From: Psychromonas sp. SP041
Lineage (GTDB): Bacteria > Pseudomonadota > Gammaproteobacteria > Enterobacterales > Psychromonadaceae
NCBI RefSeq assembly: GCF_000470315.2
Contig: NZ_CBRF02000018.1
Location: 1 to 64,000 of the forward strand
DNA: 64,000 bases
Reading direction: 5' to 3'
Shown here: piece by piece, positions 18,335 to 27,463 of the stretch
Numbering within the stretch: position 1 is the stretch's first letter
How the letters are laid out: each line of letters begins with the position of its first letter
Notes under the pieces: generated by a model
Database searches by the model: none
The model's input: only the letters and a program-made list of their open reading frames with translations
Told to the model about the DNA's origin: nothing
Translations under genes and position numbers: made by a program

Positions 18335-18364
18335 AAAAAACCATTCAAATTGAATGGTTTTTTT
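18335..18364 (+). terminator. Terminator between ettA and PEP-CTERM gene
   Basis: AAAAAACCATTCAA/TTGAATGGTTTTTT forms a stem bounded by A and T runs, so it can work in both directions for these convergent genes. Confidence 0.9.
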
Positions 18365-18382
18365 ATGTTCTGACTTTCTAAT

Positions 18383-19021
18383 CTAGCTGTTAGATAAGTT
18401 TCTTTTACGGCGATTAATAGCAAATAATCCAAGGATCGCTACTGCAAATATCCCCAATGATGCAGGCGCTGGAACTGAGATTGGATTTGAAACAGAAATA
18501 TTATTAACTACCAATTTTGATTTGACAGTATTGTCATTAACATTGAATACCCCTAGGGTATAAGTTAACAAACCAGACTCTGTTGCAGTCCAAGAAAAGT
18601 TGCCTGTTGTCCAATCTGCTGTCGACGTATCAGCAAGCCAATTTAGATCACCTAAGTTCAAGTTAACAAAGGCAAAATCATTAAAAGTTGAATTTGACTT
18701 TTCATCGCTATACCACAGCCAATCAAATGAAAAAACTGAGCCAGTATCCACGGTAACGGTATTTTGATAAGCAGATCCAGAGTTTACGTTACCCGTTGAA
18801 ATGTTATCAAAAGCACTCTTATCTGTACCAGTAAAAGCGGCAACTTTGCTATCACTTTTACCGCCATTTGAATATATAAATAAACTATCGTTATATTGTG
18901 TAACAGTACCAATGGCATAAGAGCTAGATACTTGTTGCCCAATTGTATTATGACTAATGACAGTTGCTTGTGTAGCCATTGAAAATAACAATGGCACTAT
19001 AATTGAGATGATTTTTCTCAT
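18383..19021 (-). CDS. PEP-CTERM sorting domain protein
   Basis: Secreted protein with an N-terminal signal (about residues 1-19). Its C-terminal sorting signal has VPAPASLG followed by a hydrophobic helix and the basic tail NRRKR. Such tails are recognised by exosortase, which removes the tail in the inner membrane; the proteins usually go to extracellular polymer or biofilm. The middle part (about 170 residues) is rich in Ser, Thr, Asn and Asp, and looks like an all-beta domain; its family is not recognised. No exosortase gene lies in this window. It stands alone between two terminators. Confidence 0.8.
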   Translation of the reverse strand: MRKIISIIVPLLFSMATQATVISHNTIGQQVSSSYAIGTVTQYNDSLFIYSNGGKSDSKVAAFTGTDKSAFDNISTGNVNSGSAYQNTVTVDTGSVFSFDWLWYSDEKSNSTFNDFAFVNLNLGDLNWLADTSTADWTTGNFSWTATESGLLTYTLGVFNVNDNTVKSKLVVNNISVSNPISVPAPASLGIFAVAILGLFAINRRKRNLSNS

Positions 19022-19173
19022 TAACTTTTTCTTTTAATATTTAACTGGGCAAAAACTACCCACAAAGAAATAAAAAGCAAAAATCATAATAAATTGAAAC
19101 TAAAGAGGTTAATTAAAATTTTTAAAAGTAAAAAAGGAAAAATGTTAAATAAACCGACAGTTCAAGAAAATAG

Positions 19174-19216
19174 AGAGCAACTACTATAGATATAGTGATT
19201 TTATAATAGTTGCTCT
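19174..19216 (-). terminator. Probable terminator of the iron locus
   Basis: AGAGCAACTA and TAGTTGCTCT form a 10-bp stem with a 23-base spacer that contains further self-complementary bases. On the minus strand it is followed by CTATTTTCTT. It lies 55 bases after the MauG-like gene. Confidence 0.55.
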
Positions 19217-19270
19217 GTTGGGTTTACAACAGAAAGCGACTGAGATTAACCAGTAAAGAGGGCTTGATAA

Positions 19271-20467
19271 TTAGTGAATCGCCTTCTTCTTATTTTCAAG
19301 CTTGTCTTTTTCGAATTTTTCTTGTGCTTCTAATAACGGCTCATAACGTTTATCTGTCAAGATTTTCATGAAAGCAACTAAGGCGTCGATTTTACGATCG
19401 GATAATGCATGTGCGGTAAGATCTTCTTTGTCTACCGTAGTAGGCACTTCTGGCGCTCGCCAAGGTTTACCTGTTTCAGGGTTAATAGAGCGTTCAACAT
19501 TATTATAATGGTCATAGAATTCCATCACGGTACGCAATTCTTTAAACACACCATTATGCATATAAGGTCCAGTAACCGCGACGTTACGTAATGATGGGTT
19601 CTTAAATTTACCATCATATTTTGGGTCGTCTACTGCTGGATTTTCTAATAAACCATGGTCAATAAAATCAGCTTTTAAATGCCCTAAACTTATTAAATCG
19701 ATGCTAGCAGGTACTCCAATATTACGATATTGATGGTTTGTAAAAGGCTCTTTTTTACTGTCTTCTGTTTTCAATAAATGACAACTATTACAATTCACAT
19801 TGTTATTTGAGAAAAATAAGGTGCGACCTAGATCTTCTAATACTGTTAGATCATATTCCCCTTTTAAAAAACGGTCATATTTACTATCGTAAGTCGCAAA
19901 CTGTTCAGTATTTTCAAATGCTTGTAATGCATTAGCAAATCCTTGAAAAGCCGGTAACACTGTACCTTTAGATGATGGTTCAAAAACGTTATCACCATAT
20001 AAACGTTTGAATGTAGACACGTAAAAAGGGTTTTCTTTAAGACGTTCAACTAATGTTTCAGCATTAGGCAAGCCCATTTCTACTGGGTTTAATGGCGGCC
20101 CCATGGCTTGGTCTGCTAATGTATTGGCACGACCATCCCAGAATTGTCCTCCAACATATTCTTTTAAAACCTCATCAAAATGAAACGACGGTGAGGTATT
20201 TGAATAGGCTGCCATCGGCGTATTACGCGAGCCTAGTGATGCACTATCATCGCCTAGCGAAACGATGTTTTTTGATGCATTTACACGATGGTCAGTAAAC
20301 CCTTTTGAAGGTTCATGGCACGTCGAACAAGACATCGTTCGGTTAGTAGAAAAGGCAGTATCTAAAAACAATATCTGTCCTAATTCTGCTTCAGTGAGTT
20401 GATTGGCAGCATTCGCTGCGTTGCTACAAGTGACTAATACTAATAAACAATAAAATAGTTTTTTCAT
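19271..20467 (-). CDS. Di-heme cytochrome c peroxidase / MauG-like protein
   Basis: Periplasmic di-heme c-type protein. A signal peptide (residues 1-20, ending NAANA) is followed by two heme-binding motifs, CSTCH near residue 46 and CNSCH near 228, arranged as in cytochrome c peroxidase and MauG. FKNPSLRNVAVTGPYMHNGVFKELRTVMEFY is the typical C-terminal block, spread over residues 290-320. I start at the ATG at 20467 (CGGAATT before it); the upstream frame overlaps the preceding gene. It is the last gene of the iron-type cluster, starting one base after the previous stop, so the two are tightly coupled. Confidence 0.88.
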   Translation of the reverse strand: MKKLFYCLLVLVTCSNAANAANQLTEAELGQILFLDTAFSTNRTMSCSTCHEPSKGFTDHRVNASKNIVSLGDDSASLGSRNTPMAAYSNTSPSFHFDEVLKEYVGGQFWDGRANTLADQAMGPPLNPVEMGLPNAETLVERLKENPFYVSTFKRLYGDNVFEPSSKGTVLPAFQGFANALQAFENTEQFATYDSKYDRFLKGEYDLTVLEDLGRTLFFSNNNVNCNSCHLLKTEDSKKEPFTNHQYRNIGVPASIDLISLGHLKADFIDHGLLENPAVDDPKYDGKFKNPSLRNVAVTGPYMHNGVFKELRTVMEFYDHYNNVERSINPETGKPWRAPEVPTTVDKEDLTAHALSDRKIDALVAFMKILTDKRYEPLLEAQEKFEKDKLENKKKAIH

Positions 20468-20468
20468 T

Positions 20469-21383
20469 TTAATTCCGTCTAATACTTCTATAAATATCAA
20501 AAAATGGCTGAATAATAATTTTTACAATGCCATCAAATTTTTCCCTTTTACCTCGCCCTAAACCAAACTTTTGATCTAAAGGCACGTCTTTTGATAACCT
20601 TAATGTTCCAAATACCCAGTCCCATAGGGCTAATACACTACCTAAGTTTTTGTGAATATTTTTCTGTTGATGATGAACTTGATGTTGTGCAGGCGATATT
20701 AATAAACGCTCTAACCAACGCCCATAACTTAAGCGAATATGGCTGTGTCTCAAGTTACCAGTAAAAGAAAATAGAATGACAACAAAGGCATTCCCACCTA
20801 ATACCGAATAAAGATTAAGCCGTGCACCAAAACAAAAAACAAAGATCCCCGTCACCACACCAGCAACCAATGCATTACGTAATGCATACAGCATAATTTC
20901 TACCGGATGCAAACGATAAAAGGTCAATGGATTCAATGATTCAGCGCTATGATGTACCTGATGAAACTTCCATAACCAACGATTGGTATGCAGCCAGCGA
21001 TGCAACCAATAGCGGCTAAAATCACCGAGCACGAATAAACTTAAGGTATACGCGACCATAATATCGCGATAGTACCAAGACAAAAATAAAGGCTCCGATA
21101 CCGAACTCAACCAATTCAATGTCCATAGGGCAACGGTGTTCGCTGACAAGAGAACAGGCACTATAAATAATGCCTTGAATATCCAATTGAATACAAAATA
21201 ACGGTAATCTAATTTTGAGTCAGCATTAAACCAATAAGCCTTTAACGTGGGCGCTGAAATTGCCCCCACTTTAAAGACATACCAACCAATAGCAATGACA
21301 GTGCTAACAATAAGGTAACCCCAGAATATGCGGCTACTGCCATTCATGAATAACGCTAAGGGTGTATCAATCGCCATCTGCAT
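20469..21383 (-). CDS. Fatty acid hydroxylase / sterol desaturase-like protein
   Basis: Integral membrane di-iron oxygenase-type protein with several hydrophobic segments and the superfamily histidine motifs HRWLH, HQVHH and HQVHH (second) near the C-terminus, expected to bind two irons facing the cytoplasm. Its substrate cannot be told from sequence. The start overlaps the end of the imelysin gene by about 17 bases; the ATG at 21377 is an alternative. Its presence between iron-handling genes is unusual. It might depend on, or sense, the iron delivered by the locus, which is an inference. Confidence 0.85.
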   Translation of the reverse strand: MQMAIDTPLALFMNGSSRIFWGYLIVSTVIAIGWYVFKVGAISAPTLKAYWFNADSKLDYRYFVFNWIFKALFIVPVLLSANTVALWTLNWLSSVSEPLFLSWYYRDIMVAYTLSLFVLGDFSRYWLHRWLHTNRWLWKFHQVHHSAESLNPLTFYRLHPVEIMLYALRNALVAGVVTGIFVFCFGARLNLYSVLGGNAFVVILFSFTGNLRHSHIRLSYGRWLERLLISPAQHQVHHQQKNIHKNLGSVLALWDWVFGTLRLSKDVPLDQKFGLGRGKREKFDGIVKIIIQPFFDIYRSIRRN

Positions 21384-22368
21384 CAATTAAATTCGCCGAT
21401 ACGCCAATTTGACTCACTAAGTGTCTGTAAAAGGCTTTTTGAACATCTAACAATCCCTGAAATATTGGGATCATGTCATTTAAATTAAAGTTATGATCAA
21501 CAGGTGTATTTTTATAAGCTTCCAATGAAGACGCTAACGCTACTTGCACAGCATGAATACCTTCTTTACCGTGCTTTTCATAAGCAATAGTCGCTACATT
21601 CGGTTGTTGATCTTCGCCTAAAAGTTGTTTATTGGTCTCTAAAATCCCACCAATAAATGCCCAAGATGCTTCACTGTATGGGTATTGTTGATGCTCAGGT
21701 TTAGTTTCACCAAGATTGGCTTTAGTTAACCCACTCACTTGTGCAATACGCCAATCTCGTGTTTTATAAATATGTTCAATCTCAGCATTCACGACTAATG
21801 ACAGTCCTCTGTCTACATCGAAAAGAAACGCATCACGATTGGCTTTATAACCATCACTAATCTGCGTAAATCGTTTACACACGTTCGCTACCATGACTTC
21901 TGCAAACTCTTTTCTACGTTCAGACCATTCTCCACTGAACATGACTGAGTCAATAGCGCCCATGGTTTTATAAGAGTTTTTGTACAATGCGGTTGAAGGT
22001 TTTGAATCACGTCCTACTAAACGCTCAATGCTTTCATGAATGTTTTCATTGCCACTATGGAAGTAATCAACCATTAATGGATAGTCCATGGCATTCATAT
22101 CATAATCACCAAGAATGTAACTTGCTTGGACTCGTCCCCAGCCTTCAGCCAGTTGCACAAATGCTTGGTGACGCACATCACTTGATTTGCTTTCTAAAGA
22201 CGTTTGTAAATCTGCACAATATTGCACTGCGTTATCCGCATTTTGCTGAATAACATGGTCATAGATTGAAGCATAAGGGTCTTTTTCCTGTGCATTACTC
22301 AGCTGAGCATGGCTAACCAAAGGTACGCTAAGTAAACAAATAGCTGACAGGGGGGTAAAAATTTTCAT
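21367..22368 (-). CDS. Imelysin family periplasmic protein (second copy)
   Basis: Signal peptide (residues 1-21, ending SHA) followed by an all-helical domain of the imelysin/peptidase M75 type, like COG3489 proteins found beside IrpA in marine gammaproteobacteria. The GWGRVQASYILGDYD segment near residue 76 fits the family. The GxHxxE metal motif of the first imelysin is not evident, so this is probably a divergent partner. The start overlaps the stop of the DUF1111 gene by 4 bases (ATGA), showing an operon. Confidence 0.8.
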   Translation of the reverse strand: MKIFTPLSAICLLSVPLVSHAQLSNAQEKDPYASIYDHVIQQNADNAVQYCADLQTSLESKSSDVRHQAFVQLAEGWGRVQASYILGDYDMNAMDYPLMVDYFHSGNENIHESIERLVGRDSKPSTALYKNSYKTMGAIDSVMFSGEWSERRKEFAEVMVANVCKRFTQISDGYKANRDAFLFDVDRGLSLVVNAEIEHIYKTRDWRIAQVSGLTKANLGETKPEHQQYPYSEASWAFIGGILETNKQLLGEDQQPNVATIAYEKHGKEGIHAVQVALASSLEAYKNTPVDHNFNLNDMIPIFQGLLDVQKAFYRHLVSQIGVSANLIDADGD

Positions 22369-23801
22369 AGTTGCTCCAGAAAGTGTAACAAGGCCAAACG
22401 CTCAGTTTGGTCTAGTTTAATAAATTTTGATTTAGCTATTTCAGCTTCTCCACCGTGCCAAAGAATCGCTTCTTCCGGTGTTTTCGCTCGTGCATCATGT
22501 AAAAAACGATGTTGTGCACGAACACGTGCCCCTACTCCCCATAAAGGCGCAGTACGAAATTCTCGTTCAGTTGCGAGAAACTCTGGGCGTCCATCTTGTA
22601 GTGCCTCACCCATATCGTGCAAGAGTAAATCAGAATAAGGGTGAAATTCAACTCCTTTAGTCGTCGTTAATGTTGAGCGATGGCAACCGCCACAACCGAC
22701 TTCTTCAAATAATGCTTTTCCTTGACGCGCGGTAGTATCTAACGCAACAGATTGAGGTGCTTTATGATCGCGAATAAAAGAAGCAATGGCTTGTAAACGC
22801 AACATAGGTAAATCTAAACTACCCAATCTTGTTTCATCACCTCGAGGTGCAGCCAAACAATCTGCTTGTGCTGGTTGGCAAAGTTCTTCAGGGAAAAAAG
22901 GATTGGTTAGCCCTAAATCATGCGCAGCGGCATTGGCAGTTTGTCCAACAATATTCGGTGCACTGGCTTTCCAATTCATACGCCCTAATATTTTTTCAGC
23001 TTGATCGGGTGCGTTTAACCAGTTTGCACGACCACTAATACCGTCTTTATTCGTATCAAGTGGGTCTTCCCATGCAAGTATTTGTTCATTTGAAACTTGT
23101 TCTATTAATCTTAAACCCGCTAATGTAGGCGGTTGTCTTAATGCAATCACAGTGTCTTTCGCTAACGGTCCGTAGGCTAATTTATCTAAATACGGAATGA
23201 AAGTCGTTAACGTTAGTGATTGACCATCAGGATAGGTAAAAGAATGAGATTCTGTTTTTAATCTTGTTTGTGCTTCTGGTTTTACTTTGCCGTTGCCTCT
23301 GATTGACACTTGGGCACCGTAAACGGGATCAGGTACACTATCGTGCATTGGCGTATCAAGATTATTCACTAACCAACGAGATGTGTGTTTACTTGGCTGT
23401 GTTAACTTAAAAACTAAACTGCGTAATGGTTGGTTTTCGTCACTAATGGTTGGCGCACTGCCGTTATTGATATGACAACTCACACAGGTATTCGAACTAA
23501 AATGTGGGCCTAGTCCATCGCGTGCTGTTGTTGCACTGGGTGCTTCTACCCATGGGATAGTAAAAAAAGAGCGACCAAGAATATACTGGTCAAATTCGGT
23601 ATCGTTCATCTTAATTTGATGAGAAAAAGGCTTACTACCAGCTGCATTAGTAAATTCATCTGCATTAGCATTGCTAGCGGTCTTGCTCGTCGTATTATTT
23701 GCACTGAGGTTCGTTTCGCTATGAACAAAATGACTCGATGCAAGAAATAAAAAAATGCCTTTGAGTGTATTTTTTACTGCCTTATTAGAATTGATTTTCA
23801 T
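22365..23801 (-). CDS. DUF1111 di-heme oxidoreductase
   Basis: Periplasmic c-type cytochrome of the DUF1111 family (COG3488, labelled thiol oxidoreductase). An N-terminal signal ends near SSHFVHS, and two heme motifs follow, CVSCH near residue 106 and CGGCH near 371. The family is regularly found with imelysins and is proposed to take part in iron redox chemistry during uptake; this is not well proven. The 478 residues match the family. It is separated from irpA by 142 bases containing a hairpin and is coupled to the next gene. Confidence 0.88.
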   Translation of the reverse strand: MKINSNKAVKNTLKGIFLFLASSHFVHSETNLSANNTTSKTASNANADEFTNAAGSKPFSHQIKMNDTEFDQYILGRSFFTIPWVEAPSATTARDGLGPHFSSNTCVSCHINNGSAPTISDENQPLRSLVFKLTQPSKHTSRWLVNNLDTPMHDSVPDPVYGAQVSIRGNGKVKPEAQTRLKTESHSFTYPDGQSLTLTTFIPYLDKLAYGPLAKDTVIALRQPPTLAGLRLIEQVSNEQILAWEDPLDTNKDGISGRANWLNAPDQAEKILGRMNWKASAPNIVGQTANAAAHDLGLTNPFFPEELCQPAQADCLAAPRGDETRLGSLDLPMLRLQAIASFIRDHKAPQSVALDTTARQGKALFEEVGCGGCHRSTLTTTKGVEFHPYSDLLLHDMGEALQDGRPEFLATEREFRTAPLWGVGARVRAQHRFLHDARAKTPEEAILWHGGEAEIAKSKFIKLDQTERLALLHFLEQL

Positions 23802-23840
23802 ACTTCACTTTCAAAATAAATTACACTTATAGGTAACGAG

Positions 23841-23874
23841 AAACGCCACCAACCGATTCCGGATAGTGGCGTTT
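23841..23874. repeat. Intercistronic hairpin between irpA and DUF1111 gene
   Basis: Perfect 9-bp stem AAACGCCAC/GTGGCGTTT with a 16-base loop and no T-run. It may stabilise the upstream irpA message or partly terminate it, so that irpA is made in excess. Confidence 0.6.
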
Positions 23875-23943
23875 AAACTAATAACCTTACTGTATGTTAT
23901 TTATGACAATAACATTGACGACAGTATCACCAGTTACATCGTT

Positions 23944-25359
23944 TTAAAGTTGTGTTTCTTCAGCATCAGTAACATCATTAGTTGTTAATGAAATACCGTA
24001 CGCTTTAGACACAGTCACCATTTGGTCACCTAGACGACGTAATTGGTTTTTAAGCGTGACAATGTTTTGTACACTTTCTTCGTTTTCTGGACGAATCTGG
24101 TAATCAAAATGCATTGTTGTTGTTGCTAATGTGTTGATGGTCGCAATACGCGTTTCAATATCAGCCATTAATGTAGCAATTTCAGCTTGCTCTTCAGTTG
24201 ATAAGTTATCAATGAAAGCTGGACCTACTTTTTTACCTTTGTATTCACCTAGTAATACGTTCTTAATGCCTTGATAGTTCAATGCAATATCACGGTGTGT
24301 ATTATCAGAGAAACATGAATGCTCATCTTCTTCACTTGGCGTTAATACTGCAACAGCAATACGTTCGTTAGCTAGTTCTGATTTAGAGAATACACCAACA
24401 CCTGCAAAGATTTGTTTTAACGCAGTAGATAGCTCGATATTTTTAGATGCTTGATCGCCTGTTAATTGCTCTAATAAAGCAGCACGGTAAAGACCTTTAT
24501 CACCATTTACTTTATCTTCCCAAGCACTTGCTACAATTGATAAATCATCAACCATTTTTTGTGCAACAGAGCCAAGGTAAGCAAGACGACGTTCAGCTAG
24601 TTTATCTATTGTGAAGTCAGTTAATGGACGTTGACCAGCAGTCATCGCACCATTGCTGATAGTGTCTTCGATCATGTTGTTGTAATCTTGATCTTGACCC
24701 CAAAGCATGAATTCAATGGCATGGTAACCAGCTGCTACGTTTGCATCGCCGCCATTTGTATTTAGTTCACCTAATACTGCTGGTGTTAGTGTTGTTACGT
24801 CAACAGCAGTTACATCTTCACCGCCTGGTGTAAACAGTCCAACAGTATCAATAATGTTACCGCTAGTACGCTCATTGTTAGCATCAACAGTGTAATCGAT
24901 CATGTTTTCATCTAAAGGCCATGAGTTAAGCTCACCTTCTACACCACCATAAGTTTCAGCTACCCAACCGTCTTCAGCGTCGATAGGACCATTTGAAAGA
25001 CGGAATATTTCTGTTGTGCCGTAACTTTCACGAGAGACTAACCAAGCATCTTTAGCCGCTTGTAATGTTGCATCAGTCGGTGCTTTTACAAAAGCACTGA
25101 TTGCAGTTTGTAATGTTTTTGCATCTTTCACAGCATCTGAGTAGTTAGCTGAAGCAATATTTGCATAAGTTGATAATGTCGCTAACTTATCACTCTGAGA
25201 TAGACCAGTTACTGCTTCAGTCTTCGCTACCGCTTCTGTTGCTACAGCTTCTACTGCTGGCGCTTCAGTTTGCGGTACTGCTGGTTTTTCTGATTCTGAG
25301 TTACAAGCTGAAACTAATAAAGCTCCTGCGATCATCGTGCTTAACATTGTCTTTTTCAC
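23944..25359 (-). CDS. irpA: IrpA-type imelysin lipoprotein
   Basis: Iron-regulated imelysin (peptidase M75 family, COG3487), thought to bind iron in the periplasm rather than cleave protein. Lipoprotein signal with lipobox VSAC (Cys 19) is followed by an Ala/Glu/Val-rich linker and the helical double-repeat domain. The GxHxxE signature appears as GYHAIEFMLWGQ near residue 211. The length of 471 residues fits. Upstream on the same strand are FTR1 and a cupredoxin. The symbol is given by family resemblance. Confidence 0.85.
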   Translation of the reverse strand: MKKTMLSTMIAGALLVSACNSESEKPAVPQTEAPAVEAVATEAVAKTEAVTGLSQSDKLATLSTYANIASANYSDAVKDAKTLQTAISAFVKAPTDATLQAAKDAWLVSRESYGTTEIFRLSNGPIDAEDGWVAETYGGVEGELNSWPLDENMIDYTVDANNERTSGNIIDTVGLFTPGGEDVTAVDVTTLTPAVLGELNTNGGDANVAAGYHAIEFMLWGQDQDYNNMIEDTISNGAMTAGQRPLTDFTIDKLAERRLAYLGSVAQKMVDDLSIVASAWEDKVNGDKGLYRAALLEQLTGDQASKNIELSTALKQIFAGVGVFSKSELANERIAVAVLTPSEEDEHSCFSDNTHRDIALNYQGIKNVLLGEYKGKKVGPAFIDNLSTEEQAEIATLMADIETRIATINTLATTTMHFDYQIRPENEESVQNIVTLKNQLRRLGDQMVTVSKAYGISLTTNDVTDAEETQL

Positions 25360-25393
25360 TTTTATACTCCTGGATGTACATTAAAAACGTTAG

Positions 25394-25421
25394 TGAGTTT
25401 TATCGTTATCAATAAAACTCA
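25394..25421. repeat. Hairpin in the FTR1-irpA gap
   Basis: TGAGTTTTAT/ATAAAACTCA stem of 10 bp with an 8-base loop, in the leader of irpA, 35 bases before its start codon. It could be a leader structure, an operator or an RNA processing site. Confidence 0.55.
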
Positions 25422-25486
25422 TTGTGTTAATTGCTTCCTGCAACTGTATTAATTGTGTTCTGCAATTGGTGTATGTAATTTTTTAA

Positions 25487-25522
25487 CTTTCTATATAGCT
25501 TTCTATATAACTTTTTATATCG
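25487..25522. repeat. Degenerate 12-bp tandem repeat x 3
   Basis: CTTTCTATATAG, CTTTCTATATAA and CTTTTTATATCG follow one another directly beyond the FTR1 stop codon. On the minus strand this gives three spaced TATA-like words upstream of irpA, which could include a promoter -10 element. Confidence 0.7.
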
Positions 25523-25524
25523 CT

Positions 25525-26397
25525 TTAAGCGTGTTCAGCCGTTAGATGCGCAATAGGTTTAGACTTCTTATTTGATTGCCATTTAAGCAACAGTAATACT
25601 GCAACCCAAAAAGTACTTAATATCATCAGATCCCAACCAATCGGTTGTGAGCGATAAGCAAATAATGAAGCCAATAAATTACCTAATATTGAGCTATCAC
25701 TTAAAATACTGGTCATATCCCACATGTTGCTATACATCCACGCTGGCAATTCAGTTGCGCCTAAAGGACCACTTAATAGTTTTTCTGAAGCCGCTAAAAA
25801 CAAAGCTGAGCCTAAGAAAAGCAACATGATTTCAGTCACTCGGAAAAACCATTTCCATGAAATGAAGCGACCACCTAGTTGTAAGGCATAAAATAAAATC
25901 ATCGCCAGTGCTAAACCAATAGCCGCTGCCATAAAGAAGCTCATGTACGATGCAAAAGAATCTAGTTGTAAAAGAGAACCGTAAAGGAACATCACTGTTT
26001 CAGATCCTTCACGCCCTACTGCTATCATCGCGAGGAAGAACACACCCCACCAATTCTTTTCACCGCTCAAGTTTGTTGCTAAGCCACTTTCAATTTCTTG
26101 CTTTAACGTTCGGCCGTGAACACGCATCCACATAACCATCTGAACAATTAATGCACTTGCAAATGCCAACATACCGATTTCAAACCAAGTACGTGCTTCG
26201 CCGCCTAAAATATCTGTCACACCAATCAATGTTAATGTGAGTAATGTTGCTAGTCCGAATCCTGCTAGTATTCCGGCAAACAACCATTTTTTCCCCGTTT
26301 TGGCATCCTGCCTATCATTCATCCAAGCATACAGAATTCCAATTACTAAGAGCGCTTCAATGCTCTCTCTGCATACGACGAATATAGTCTGACCCAT
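25525..26397 (-). CDS. FTR1-family iron permease
   Basis: Polytopic inner-membrane permease of the EfeU/Ftr1 family, which imports ferric iron produced by periplasmic oxidation. Seven hydrophobic segments can be traced. The two REXXE iron motifs are present: RESIE at residues 10-14 and REGSE in the middle. The length of 290 residues is usual. It lies 3 bases after the cupredoxin-like gene, so the two are co-transcribed, and is followed by irpA. The organisation recalls efeUOB with the functions split between separate proteins. Confidence 0.93.
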   Translation of the reverse strand: MGQTIFVVCRESIEALLVIGILYAWMNDRQDAKTGKKWLFAGILAGFGLATLLTLTLIGVTDILGGEARTWFEIGMLAFASALIVQMVMWMRVHGRTLKQEIESGLATNLSGEKNWWGVFFLAMIAVGREGSETVMFLYGSLLQLDSFASYMSFFMAAAIGLALAMILFYALQLGGRFISWKWFFRVTEIMLLFLGSALFLAASEKLLSGPLGATELPAWMYSNMWDMTSILSDSSILGNLLASLFAYRSQPIGWDLMILSTFWVAVLLLLKWQSNKKSKPIAHLTAEHA

Positions 26398-26400
26398 TTT

Positions 26401-26817
26401 TTATTCCTTACCTTTTACTATAATTTTACCTAGCGTTGTTGGTGCAAAATCATCGAAGTAATCATAAGTACCAATATCTAAAGGTATGATAACGACGCTG
26501 GTTTCTGCCTTCATGAACAAGACTTTTTCTTGGCGTAACTGATTGCTTTCAAATTCAGCAGGTTTATTGCCAATATTACGAATCACGATACGGAATCTTG
26601 TTTTTTCTGGTACGACTAATTCAGCAGGAATTAAGTCACCATCTTTCATTTCTACAAGGTAAGTTTTAAGTTTGGTGTAACGGGGGTCATTCAATTCAAC
26701 GCTAAAACCATCGGCGTCTTTTTGTGAACTAACTGAAGCTTCGCTTGCTGAAACGAAAGAATTAACTGAGATAACAGCAATAAAAGAGGAAATAAAAAAA
26801 TCACGAACAAATTTCAT
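26401..26817 (-). CDS. Cupredoxin-like periplasmic protein
   Basis: Signal peptide (about residues 1-25, ending VSASEA) followed by a single cupredoxin-like beta-barrel resembling the N-terminal domain of EfeO: VPEKTRFRIVIRNIGNKPAEFES and YDYFDDFAPTTLGKIIVK. The classical Cys-His-His type-1 copper ligands are not seen, so it may bind copper differently or bind iron. Being first in the operon with FTR1, it probably delivers or oxidises iron for the permease. Confidence 0.82.
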   Translation of the reverse strand: MKFVRDFFISSFIAVISVNSFVSASEASVSSQKDADGFSVELNDPRYTKLKTYLVEMKDGDLIPAELVVPEKTRFRIVIRNIGNKPAEFESNQLRQEKVLFMKAETSVVIIPLDIGTYDYFDDFAPTTLGKIIVKGKE

Positions 26818-26917
26818 TGAAAATATCCAAATATCTGGTTATAAAAGTGAGGTCTATCCCTCAACTTTGTCAATTTTATTAACATTGTGGATCATAAAGT
26901 AATAAAACATCATAAGC

Positions 26918-26936
26918 AATAATAACTATCATTACT
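26918..26936 (-). promoter_or_regulatory. Putative Fur box
   Basis: AATAATAACTATCATTACT matches 13 of 19 positions of the classical Fur consensus GATAATGATAATCATTATC. It lies about 100 bases before the first gene of the iron-type operon. Iron repression would suit the locus. The site is inferred only from this match. Confidence 0.5.
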
Positions 26937-27463
26937 ATTTAAGAAATTATATTTATCTCATTGCATGCCTTCTCGAGTTAGCTTTTTGTCAAAATAGTGT
27001 TCTAAAAAATCCATCTGTTTATTTACCCTTTGTTTTTAAAAAAAGACATACGACTGAACTTGAGAATAAGTTCAATATAAATCTGTGAGGTGTCATGTTG
27101 AATTTGTGCCGTATTTTCAAATTAATGCCGAATTTTCTCTATCATTTATCTTTAAAATAATATGATGAAACATAAACCTGAAAAACCTGACTTTAATTCA
27201 GTCTTTTTTATTTCTTGCTGACCATGAATACTGATAACATACTCAACATTAATTAAGTTAAGTGTGTGTTCTCAATAACATGAATAATAGTCATTGAAAT
27301 AAAACTGATATTTATAAATATTGTTATCATGATTTTTATTTAAATTAAGCTTATTAATAACGGTAATTGAATGATTATAAAGGCCTGATTCAATGGGTAC
27401 ATTCTCTGTTTCACCTCTTAAATTCACATATAAAAATATAACAAAAGTTAAAGGAAACATTTC
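26937..27463. other. Intergenic gap upstream of folE
   Basis: AT-rich divergent promoter region between the iron operon and folE. No gene was supported; an 80-codon minus frame at 27272-27514 overlaps folE and is a shadow. A T-run after a weak stem occurs near 27190-27213. Confidence 0.5.
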
